A stretch of DNA of 64,000 nucleotides from Mansonella perstans (Eukaryota; Nematoda; Chromadorea; Rhabditida; Onchocercidae), in the NCBI GenBank assembly GCA_037074765.1, contig JBAMDO010000111.1:113671-177670 (forward strand). The letters run 5' to 3'. Position numbers and translations under genes: made by a program. Positions 39,001 to 51,888 of this stretch are shown here, one piece after another. The notes under the pieces were generated by a model. The model searched no databases and had not been told where the DNA came from. It was given only the letters and a program-made list of their open reading frames with translations. Position 1 is the first letter of the stretch; each line of letters opens with the position of its first letter.

Positions 39001-42000
39001 ATTTAGAGAATAAACATTTGTTTGATCAAAAAGAATTGATTAACTGTTCTACTATTTGAGTCTTTTAATGATAAATCAACTCAACTATAACTCATAAAAG
39101 AGAAATGAACAGTGAACCTCAACGAAGCTGTTAGATGCAGGGTCAAGGAAGAACCGTAAGCCAAGAATTTGTATCCATAAATTGAGAAAGGCAACAACAC
39201 GTCGTTTTGCAATAATTTTATGCTCATAATCGCCTGGCAGTGTACCATCCATTTTGACCTACAAAAAAAAAAAAAAAAAAAAAAAAAAGAAAACCAGGAC
39301 AACTGACAATTCAGAAAAATCAAAAAGTTTTTTAGAGGATGTTTCAATAATGGATAAAAAGAAACTACAATTCAGATTTTTCAAAGGTTAATAATTTCAA
39401 AAAAAAAAAAAAAAAAAAAAAAAACTGTTGAAAGATTTATAGCAATTATGAGATTTGAAGGATTGAATGCACGTCAACAATAAAATATAAATTTGGAAAA
39501 AAACGACATTTTTGAAAAACATACGGTAGAACCACGCATATAATAATTTTTAAGATAACTGCATAAAATGTTCACGGGCATATGAATGATATGTGTAAGA
39601 ATGAAATCTTCCAAAAATGTATCCACTAAGCCATCATCAGTTTGCGCATCAATTCGAGTTTCCAAGAGATATTCGACAATTTTCTCCGGCACGCCAGCCA
39701 TCACAGAATAACTAAAATTTATTTATTTTTTACAATTTCCAAATTTTACTCCGCAGAAATTTTTAATAGATGGATAATTCTAATATAACTTTGCAATTTT
39801 CCATTGTTTACTTTAACTGATCTAGTTTGCTAGCTACGTCATACTCATCTATTTTTATAAAATTATTTACGGATATGATTTTTTACAATCTAAAGTGGAG
39901 CAGAGAAAAACAGTTAGATAAAAAAAACTAATCACAAATAGTCGTGCAGGCTTGTGCAGACTTTCAAAAACAAAAACAAGCAACTGTGATCCTTTGCAAA
40001 ATAGTAGCAGGATTTTCTGAGCAAAAAAAGAAAGTTTTTTTCTTTAACCGGCCAAGTTTAGGCATCAACTGGAAACAAATTAACACATGCTCAAAAAATA
40101 CTCGTAATTTCTTTTTTCAATATACTAAAAATTTGAACAGTTCAGATTTTGAAAAAAAGTGTTTTCCTGTAAATTATCAAAGCTTGACAAATATTCTTGC
40201 TTTGGACAAAAAGGAATCAAAAAAATTGATTTCAAAACGAAAAAAATGAATTTTCGAATTTTAGAGAATACAAACATTTCGTGATTACTTCAAATTACAC
40301 GAAAGAAAAATACCAGACATGAATGTATCAAATCGGAAGTTCCCAGTGAACTCACCAATTTCATAAAAAAACTGTCGAAAAGTTACAAAAGATGAAATTA
40401 GATGTTGATGAAATGATGAATGGATGAGTAAATTAAACAGACTTGCAATCCCTTGTCCTCTTCTCCTATATTCTCACCAGTTCAACATTCAATAGTGATA
40501 TTCGTAAATTATGAAAAGTTTAATGTTAATGAAAACAATTAGTTAATGCAAAGTGCAGTACAATTAAATATGAAATGAATCAGAATTATTTAAAACAAAA
40601 ATAAGAATCATTAATTCACATATAAGAAAATCAACACTAACCAACATCTTGGCCTTATGTCTGTAGTCAAATCACCAGTAACATCTGTTGACTTGGCTGC
40701 TACGGAACCGTGATAAGTATTGTTAAACGTACGATACACGTTCATCGTTTCCAATACGAGCACATCCTGTCCGTGTTCTTTCAGCCGTACTGTGTTCTCT
40801 TCGACATCTCGTAAAATACTGCAAGTTCTATTTCATTTCATGCCTTAACTTATTTAATGCCTAATGAACAACTTTCAAGACAAAAAAGTAAAGAATTTTC
40901 AGAATCACAAGTTTGATTTATCATTATAAGTGTTATTGGTATTACACAGATCTTGTAAAAGACAATAATAGCATCATGTCCAAACTTAGTGTATTCTGTC
41001 TCGGATTGGAAAAACAAATTTCGTTTTCTTGAGAATATAGTAAGGTTCAAAAGTGTCACTAATAGTTAATATCACCATGTGGTTCATTTTTAATAAAAAT
41101 GCAAAAGCGAAATCGTAGTTTCACTTTTGTGAAACATAATGATGACAGTAATTAGGTTAAATTTTTTTTCTTGATATTCTTTAAATAAACACAAGAAACA
41201 AGAAATAATTTCCTTGCTCCAATGACCTTTTGAATTCCTTATTTGACAAATATGGAAGGTTGAAATCTTCTGGATAATTCATACTGGATACTGGAGGAAA
41301 ATATTTAGGGAAGCACTGAAAGTGTGTGAATGAGAAAACTAACTTATCAATAAAACAAAAAATGTACTTAAGTAGCGGACAGACCAAGAAATGAGTGATG
41401 CGTGGAAAGAAGACGAAACTGAAGAAGAAAACATAATAAATTATCCTGAAAGTACTACTAGTAGTAAACATTTTCGCAACTGAGCATCCCACAATATTAT
41501 ACTTAAGTAATCACTTGCTTCTTTCCTCGTTAAACCGCCTTCGAAATTTTTTTTACACGATGAAACAGTGACATCAACAGTTGTTAATTCTATTTGTTGA
41601 ACTACTAATTGACTCATTACTAATATGAATTCTGATTTTGATTAGTTCCAGTTCTCAATAAATGATATACTAATCAGGAAGCAGTTCAAATTTATCGATG
41701 ATTCAGAATAATAGTATTCTGATTAGTAAATTATAATATTAACAAATCAGTATTACTAAATTCCATTCTACAACCACCGTGTACTATAAAACAGTCAAAA
41801 TACTCTGCCCCTACTCGTATCAGGTGATGTTATGATAATAGTTTTGCAATGACAGTCAATTAATCAATGGAGATGGTTGTCCCTAAACGTTTCAGCGATA
41901 AAAAATGAAATTTTAGCGATTTTAGCGATAAACAAGCAATACGTGTTCGAATGTAGAAGAAAGTACGCTCGACTGTTTATGCAATAAAGCTTATTTATCA

Positions 42001-45000
42001 ACTGTCAGAAGCAGTTACTTATTAACAACAAACTAAATCAAACAAATAATAGTTGTGGCACGAAATAAGCAGTAAATATTTTTGAAGTTTTAAAAAAGAC
42101 GAGAATGTATGCTACCACACTAAACACAAGTGACGGAAACACTACCAGCTTGTTCAGTATAATAATCCAAAAACATTTGTAAATTTGAATTAAATCATAG
42201 AAAAATTGTACAAAAAAACTCAGTCAATAGAATACAGCAAGATTTGGAATTTTTCGAAGTCGATGCCCTAAAAAGTGCATGAGATGATTCGAAGATCACA
42301 AAAAGAAAATTAAAATTATTAAAACTGAATGAAATTAAAATATTCTCCTGGACGAACTTATCTTTAAAAGTAATCAATTCAGCAGCAGAAAAAATTTTAA
42401 TGAATGGAAAGAAATAGTAGAAGATAACACAGACATGAAATATAGAAAAAATAAAATGAAAATAAAAAGAACAAAATATGAAACACTTCCAAATGACTGC
42501 TACTCCAATTAACAGAGATACTACTCAAAAGCGTAATTGTTGCAGTGCTTTAATTTCATTATAATTGCTTATTGCCAATTATATAACGAATTGAAACAAA
42601 AAAAAGTAACCAGTTAGTTGGTAAAATTTTAGAAAAAAAATCTTCAAATTTAATAAATTCAAACCAGAGATTATTAAAAGAAATTTAATTCAAAGCAAAT
42701 TTAAAAAAAAATTTACCCACGGATTCTTAACAATTCGAAAGTAAAGTTAACGCTAATTTTGAAATAAAATGCTGATAGCTTCATTAAGGCTTCAGTACTA
42801 TTCCTTTTGAAAGAATAATTTTATTTGTAACACGGTGGTGAGCGAAGGGTCACTGTCAATAGAAAAAAGAGGAAGGTGAACGGAAATGGTATCTAACATG
42901 AGTGGAATGTACTGTTGACGTTGTCAAACGGAGATGATCATGTCAATGAATATGGGTTTGGAAAATGAAATATTTCATGCTGATTTTTTAAAAAGAAAAA
43001 ATCTACGCGAAAAGGACCAAAAGAGAATTATCATGGAACCAAACATTCTTAACAAATATTTAAAGAATTCAATGATCTTGAGTTTTTACTAACCAGAATG
43101 AATTCGCAATTTTTAGGACTGTTGAATTCCGAAATTAAATACATATTTTTCTACTGATATAATGTAAACGAGATATCTACAAAGAATGTTTTGGAAAGCG
43201 AAATTCTCAAAACTAATCTTATCTGAGTTCTGTCATCGTTTTATATTGGAAATTTTCGAGAAAAAATATGGTTTAGACAAAATAAATGGTTATAATGAAT
43301 AGCGGATTACATCTACGCCAATATCGCCAATACCAAACACAGATATTTCACCACAGAGTTTATTAAAGCTTGCCATTTCTTTCATTGAATTCGGAAATTT
43401 CGTTGGGAATTGTCAAATGCGATTAAAATCAACGAAACAAAACAATCGACCACCTACAGCAATTCGCCCCGTCTCTCTCTCCTATATCCTACGCGAAAGT
43501 GTCACAATTAGTTCACTTTTCTACTTTTATGATACTTATTCACTGAGAGAGCAAACCTACCGAAAATACGAACAGAATATGATTTTGGGAATTTTTGCAT
43601 AAATCGAAAGCCTAAAAACCTTCATCCATAAAACACTAAAATGAACCAAACAGCGTAATCCGTGTCGTCTTTCTACAGCAATATTCAGTCTCAAAACTCT
43701 TCCTTAAGTAGAAAGCTTTTTTCAAATAATAATCTTGGAGATATTATTTGAAATCTAAATTGCTTGATTGAAATTTTGTTCAAATAGAAGGAATTCTCTC
43801 ACTTATCTTAAAAATTTAGCAAACCTTCAGTATTGAAGTTCTAACTAACTACATCCTTAATTATTTTCAAGCAGAACTTTAAGAACTTACCGGTTGAAAT
43901 CGTTTTTGTCTACACGTAAAAACTGTGATTTATCTTTTCGAAGAGCTACTGTGGCAGCGCGAGGTGCATCATTTACCAAAGCTAATTTACCGAAATCGTC
44001 ACCTTCACGAAGAGTACAAACGACGCCCTGCATTGAGGAATTTTATGGTTCAATATCATCATAATTGCAATTTCTATCATTATTATCATATGACCACTAT
44101 CCTAATGATTGCTGTCAAAATTATCAGTTTCTATCAATTTAGCTATCACTATCGCCTTCATTACAAAGAAAATGGAACCCAAAATTATTTCCAAGGAAAA
44201 GACGTAATAAAACAATGGTTGAGAAAGACATAATAACAGAAAGTGGAATTGTTTTATCATCTCTTAGCACTCGTTCTGTGATCCAAATAGGGAAATTTTT
44301 AAATCTAGTTTGAACATCTGTTGAATGAGCAAACAAATCATTGCTATTTTACAAAAACAACTATAGCTTCAAGAATTTCCTGTGAAAAATGTGAGCAAAA
44401 GTTTGAAAAGAATTACTCTAAAATATCAGTTTGAATGAAGTGGTAAGAAGTGAAAACTTCCTTAAAGTTTTCTTTTTGTCAAATTTTTTAATAAAATAAC
44501 GTGAAACTTTATCAATTATCGCTACTATAACATGTATTATTTGAAATTTTTTGTTATCAATTCATTTCATTGATTTTCTGTTATTTCATAACTTCAACAA
44601 CAACAAAAACACTTTTGTTAGAGCAACATTGAACGTTTTCTTCTTTTTTCTATAAATTTTATGTGCACCTTTTAAGATGTCAAGAATTACTAAAGCTTTC
44701 AGTGTAAGCAAAATTGCATGAAACAATAAATGAAAGATCATAGAGATTGGAAACACTTTGATGGAATTGCGAAATGAATGTCTAAAGTCTGTTGTATAAT
44801 TTCTTTTAATTAAATTATAAAATAATACTAAAAATTTATCATTTCATTCAGAATTATATGCAAATATTGATTGTATGAACAAATACAATTGCATTTGACT
44901 CGATGAAAAAAAAAGGAAGTGAAGAGAAACAAAATTGATGAAGTGCAAGAGATGGTGAGAGTTGTAAATAAGAGTTGTCAGAAATCCTGAATAAATTATA

Positions 45001-48000
45001 TCTTACATTAATGTTATAATGCTATTTTGAACATAATCTATGGCACTTCACAATATCCTGTCCATAAAAACCTCGATTTAGCTTATTTTTTTATCTCAAA
45101 TTAGCATATTTTCCAAATCCGATTTAGTTCCAGGAAAAATTTAACTCTACTGAACCGCTATTTCATTTTAGCAATTTGGACAACTATTTTAGCAATGGAG
45201 AAAATAATTAACTGATTCATCGAAGAATCGTTAAAATCCAAATTTAAATCAAAAATATCAAGAAATAAAAAGTCTTAGCTACAAAGTTTCGGCATAAAAG
45301 ACTTACTTTTCCGTGTATGATAACATCAACCGACCCTTTAAGGACAATATACCAGCAATTACCCACATCACCCTGTCGGAACAATACATGTCCGGCATGT
45401 TGGTGCTGTTCGAAGTAAACAACCGCGGCCAGTTCACGCTTCACCATTGTACTCAGATGTGTTAATGCTTTCACGTGTAACAATTCTTTGTAGACGTGAT
45501 CTAGTTCTTGCAACGTCCGTTCCGATGACCTTAAAAGGCACTAAAATTAAATAAACCTCAATGAAATGTTTCCAAAAAAGATGCCTTTCATCATTACCAC
45601 TTATCATTTCAGAATATGCCTTCATTTTGTTTCGTTTGTTTCATTCTTTTTCTTATCTTTCAGCACAAAAACAATTTAGCTTAAAAGATCAAACAAACGG
45701 TTTGCAGAGAATCATTCGAAATAGTGAATCAGGTCCGATGGTACTGAGGAAGGATATAGCCGCAGCAATATCACTAACGTGCGGTACCATTTTTTGCTCA
45801 CTATCAAACATCACATCTGTTCTTAACCTGAAAGCTTTGGTTATATAAACTCCATTTATTTTTAGATTATAAATAATGAAGAAAGTATTTACATCTCATA
45901 ACAACTTTTATAACTGCGATTAAATTTAGAAAAATCGCATAATTTTTTGAATAATCCATTAAATAATTATATCGCTGGACAAAAGAACTGACTAATGAAA
46001 ACCAAATTCAAATTAAAATTATAGTGAAGAAAAGAAAAAATTAGCTTTGAAGTGTGATTCACAACGACAGTAAATTATTAAAATCTTGGACGTAAATATC
46101 TACAAGATATAAATCTCTTTTACCATATACATTTACATCTTAGCGTTTTCTAATTTGTATTTGATCACGGAATGTTGAATTTATTTGGTTGAGAAACAAA
46201 ACTGCCTTAAGAAATATGTAGTACGGATTATTATTTTGCAATTAAATCAATGTCACCATAAACTGTAAGTACCTCATATGAACGTTACTTGTGGTACCGA
46301 TAGTCCAATGATAAAACACATACTTGTCGGCAAATTGCAGTTCGTTACTTACTGAAAAGTAATAAATGCGCTCTTTCAAATTTGTATCACAAATCCCTTG
46401 ATCAATATTTCTTTTTAAATCACGATAATTTTACTCTTGAAATTGCCACTCAGTCGTTTTTTGCTATCTATTTATTTGTTTTTTGTATGAATGCACTTTT
46501 CCTGATTTGAATAGCTTTATTTGATTTAGTATTAACTTTGCATCATCATTTTTTGTTTTGCTTTGCGTTTTCCTTGATTTAAAATGACAAATCTCCAAAT
46601 GTATGCTTGAACTTCATTCATTCATAGAGGAACAATCAACTTTGGATTGAAACTTGCTAATTCAAGATCTCGAGTGATCTGAATATTGTTCTAAAAATAG
46701 CTAAATGAGAGCTTGATTAATGCAATCCTCACAGTCTGCCAGAATGAATTTCATTTTTGTATAACGAGCTACTTTACCGTTCTTGTGATATAGCTTAAGG
46801 TGTCAAGTATTACTTTACGTTTTACTATAATTGTTTTCAGCCGTGAGGTGGGGGTCAATGCAGCCAAGCACAAGAAAAACAAGAATGAAACCAAATTAGC
46901 TTACCATGTGCGATGTCACCATTTTCCAACAGTGTTTGCCACATACCAACCACTTGAAAACGTGTTAACGATATATTCTTGGAAGGATCCAGCATTTCCG
47001 TAGCAAGGTTACTCAACCAGTCAACCATTTCCGTTCCAATCATACATGATAAAAAAGACTAAAATAAATTCTATAGCGTTATTAATTTTGAATTTTTCAA
47101 TAAATTTAAGATAACCAATGCACAAAGATTTAAATTTCGCGATAAAAGCAACCATATAAAGATAGAATTGTTGCATTGTTCTCTTTTTTTTCTATTTTTC
47201 ATCCTTCTTTGTCTACACTCAAATTTTAGAAATGTATTTAAACTGTAAATTTAATTAATACGTTAAATTGTAAATTTAATTAATTAAGAATTAATTTGAT
47301 AACAAATTAATTGAAAATAAAAGGTAAAAGAAAAGACAAATAATGAGGAAAATCGCTATTGGTATTGCATGATATTTTTTAAACGATTAATAAATGTCTA
47401 ATCCAGAGTCTAATAGCTCACTTTTCAGTCTTAGACTTAAATTACTGAAAATTAGAATAGGAACATTTCTCAAGCATTTTTTCGTTAATGACACAATCTC
47501 ATTTAATTTTTCCAATGTTTGTGATTCAGAAAGTTGAGGACGCAAATGAAAAAAAAAAAAAAAAAAAACCATTCCCAGCGGAATTGGATTACTAAGCCAT
47601 TTATGTCATAATCAATTGTTGGATAAACTATGAATTTAACGGTTACTTTTCACTTATTGTTAAGTTGTATTAGGTTTGGTTGTATTAGACTTTTGTTCTC
47701 AACAGTGATTTTAATGAATTTCGATAATAAACATCTCTCTTCAAAATAATTGCTCATCTTTTTACCTTGAAATGCTTTTAAACGAAATGAGAAGATGCTT
47801 ATGTCAGAAAATGAAACTTCTCATCCTCTATCAATTTCTTTTGGTTTCCTTTCTTCTTATTAATAAGCTGTATATTTGTTAAATCATTATAGAGCGCTTT
47901 AACATTTTAATTGCTTTCCTAGTTCTGTTTCTACAGTTCAGCTCATTTCACATCACTTTATTTTTATTTTGCTCAAAATCTAACAATAATACACTGCCAT

Positions 48001-51000
48001 AAAGCATCTTCACACAATATCTCGAAAAATGAGTTGTTGAACTGTGGAAAAAATTCACCTGCGAATATCCTCTACGATCACTGATGAGATGTGCGTCACG
48101 CAAGTCCATAGTCCGTTTAAGGATATATCCTGCTTCGTGGATCCTTGATTCTAATGACTAGAAATTCTGAGACAAAGTTAACTTGATCGAAGTTTTTCAG
48201 ACTTAATAATTTTTGTATAAAAAACTAATACTAATACGAAATCGTGATACTATTAGTGTGGTAAGTTCAATTAAATTTGATCTATTGATGTCTACAAAAT
48301 AGTACCATCTGTTTTATAGATTATATTGGTCTCTCATCTTTTAATTGAGTTGACAGTTACTTTAATAAGACACTAGGACAATGAAATATTCAAATCTATG
48401 GCGATGCTGCTATCTCTACCCACAACAGAACTGTTGAGCTCAAAGGCGAATTTCAATCACACAGCACTTTGTTGTCAATATTAGCGGTGATTCCATCGGG
48501 ATCACATCGTACATCACTCGCAGTGTGATCGTTACGCTGTCGCATTTCATAAAAATTGGACACCATTTTGCCATCTGTAGAATGATACCGTAAATTAGCT
48601 GAAATTAAACTTCAATTCAATTGAAGTTAATTTGAAATTTGCAATTTATGTCCAATGTTATTTTTTACATTGTATGATAGTATATCGTGAATGATCATTA
48701 TGTTTTTTAAATGAAAACAATAATATGCGCCTAATTTCTCGGCTTATTCAATCATTTTCATAATGTTTGGCCATTGTTAATACGTGACAATTATTACTTT
48801 GAAAGCAAACAAATTTGACAGAATGATTTTTCAGTTCCCATATTTTCGTAGAACTTATTTGCTCCAGAATCCCTCTAAATCTCGATATTCTGTATGTTTT
48901 CATCTACTGATTCGACAATTCTCAAGAAGTTTCAATATTAATTCTTCTTTTAATTTCCAGTTCACTTTCATGAAAAAAATACCAGGTTGATTGAAATCTG
49001 TCGTTACATCACCTTCAAGCCTAATGCTATGCTTTTGCTTGTGCTCCTGCGAAACTAATGCCGCTGCACTGTGGTCTGCAAAATATGTCGAATATCCGCC
49101 TCTTAGAAAATGTTCGGTGGAACTAAATGGTGAAAAGATATAGCAGAATCAGGAAAAACACAATACTTATTACTCGAATCCATATCATTTATCTATTGCC
49201 GTAATGTATACTTCTCATACGATTACTTCAATATCTAATTAGTTGTTGCAGAAAATCTTGGTTGATGTACTTCAAGATCCACAACTCTTTAAAAGTTTTC
49301 CAGAAATAATTATCTTGAACTTAATAATTATTCACAAATTCACAAGTATTTCATAAAATAGTTGAAATACTCACTTAGTACATTTCCAAGCACTTTATGT
49401 TATTGGTTTAAAACAAATGAACGTAGGCTACAAATTTCTAACCACAATAAGTATTACACTTAATTTGACAGAATTAACATTTGTATTTCCTCTAATTTTG
49501 ACTTAATAATTTAAACTTAGATTTTAATATAAATTTTAATTAATTATTTACTGAAAACGTTTTTGTGCAACTGGACAAGATCCCACAATATGTAGAAATT
49601 TTTGTAGCCTAAAAGGCTATAAATATCGTTCAGGAATGTCCTGTTAAACAATCAATCCGCGACAATCAAATGACCAAGTAATCTTAATAGTCCAGATAAT
49701 TAAATATTAGCAAGTTTTCAGCATACTCTCTAGAAGATAGAAATCTGGAAATCAATTAAACTATACTTTTTTGAAAAAGATTTTAGGAAAGAAATCCTTT
49801 TTCCTATGAACTCATTTTTCTGATTAAGAAAATATTTATTGTTAAATGATTCATTCCGATTCACCTATTTCATATTATATGAAAGCTCTAGCTATCAAAA
49901 AACCACGACATCTTCATTTCTGTTATTTCATTTCAAACAAAAAGACTATGCTGAACGATCACAATTCTATTTTTAACCTTGATATCGACAAAGGATATCA
50001 AATGAATAATAAAACTAAGGATTGGTAGACCTGAACATTTCAGTCTATTCGGTGATTCAAGAACAATCATACTTTACCTATAACACCATCTCTTAATTTC
50101 GGTGCTTAGATCTTTCGGACGATGCATACTTCGAAAGAATATAATGAATGCTGAGACATAGCACATAAATTTTCACGTAAATTATGCATAAAAAACAGAA
50201 ATTCATGGTGTTTTGGATGATGAAAAAATTTTTTGGTTGGAAATAAAATTTTTACAAAGTGGAAAGAACGAACCAATGTGATCAGAGATAAGATCCTGCA
50301 TGACAACAATATGTGGTTTCAAACTGTCCGCGTGCTCCTGTAATAAGGTTATTTGTTATGAATACAATCAGAAAAAAATTGCCGAAAAGTATGAAATGAA
50401 TAGAGTTGTAAGGCAATTTGCTAAATATCACTGCTTTTAAAGAATCGTACGCTATCAAACAACTGAATTACATTAATAATTTAGACATTAACGTCCCTTT
50501 AATGGGCGGAATAGTGAAAGAGTATATTTTCAAAGTACTTTATCTAACTTTTCACAAAAATTCCATTAAATTATTCTTGTGAAAGTATGAAAAGATGTTC
50601 TAGGAAGGGAAAGGAAAGGAAGAGAAAAGAATTAAGAAAGAAAATTATCGGCTAGAAATTAAATGGAAATGAAAAATACTTTGCTACCTGCTTATTATGA
50701 ATCCTTTCCAATAACTAAGTGCAGTAAAGAGAAAGAGATAGAAATAATGAGAAAAAGCTAAGCAAATAAATGGGACAAAATAAATCTGATAGGATGTATG
50801 CATGCTGTCCTGGAAATATAGATAAAATTCGAAATTTAAGAAGTGCAAATAATTTTCATAGAAACGGATAGATATTCATTATATAAAGTTCAAAGGAAAT
50901 CAATACAAAATATTTAGTGTTGAGATGATGTTTCTGAACAGTAATAAGAGAAAGATAGAAAAAAAATCTTAGAAATATTTGAATATTTTTAAAGATGGTT

Positions 51001-51856
51001 CGAAAAAAAAAAACTACAATGAAACTATAAGCAAAAGGAAGAGAAATGAAAAAGGAAGAAAGAAGTTTTAACCAATTTTATGCGCTTTTAAACATTAATG
51101 TTTTTTCTTTTTGGCGCAGAAAAAAAGACTTTGGCAATGAACCATTTGAGCAGTTAAGTATTTTAAACCTGCAACAAAATTATACACAAAAATTATTTGC
51201 CGAAAAAGAATCCTAATAATGCAGTGATCATGCTACCAAGTTTGTATTGCTAATTTCAGAATTTCTTAATTTAAAAAGACAATAATTATCAATAATTATC
51301 TCTCGCTTGAACAAATTTGGCCAATCTTAGTTCTAGATGAAAGATTTAGAGGCATTGCAGCTGTATGGATAAATGGCTACTTATCAAGTAATAGCATATT
51401 AGTACTTTAGCAATGCACTTAGTTAAAGTCACTTCAGAAAGGTTCCAATAAATTATGCAAATTACTCTAAAATATTGCGTATATAACTCTTTTAATATAT
51501 CCAGATTTTTCAAAAATATACCACAAGATACCTAAAGAGTCGAAATGATCCAGATGACATCATGCTTCAAAATAAGAGCCTCAAAGTTTATGGAATCCAC
51601 TTTTCAATGAAATCTTTGCACTTCCAGCAGCAGTTTTGCATTTCAAAATTTATGAGAAAACATATTTCCCCAAATAAAGATATTGCTAAAGAAGAATGGA
51701 AAGATATGATGTAACACAAACTGGCAGGTTATCTAACCGGAACTGCAAAAAAAAAGTAAAGTAAAACTCATTCAGATTTTTTCCTTTAGTATTTCCTCGT
51801 AAAAGCGATCATTGCAAAATTAAAAATAAGACAACAGGAGCAAATCAACCACTTAG

Positions 51857-51888
<32 letters not shown>

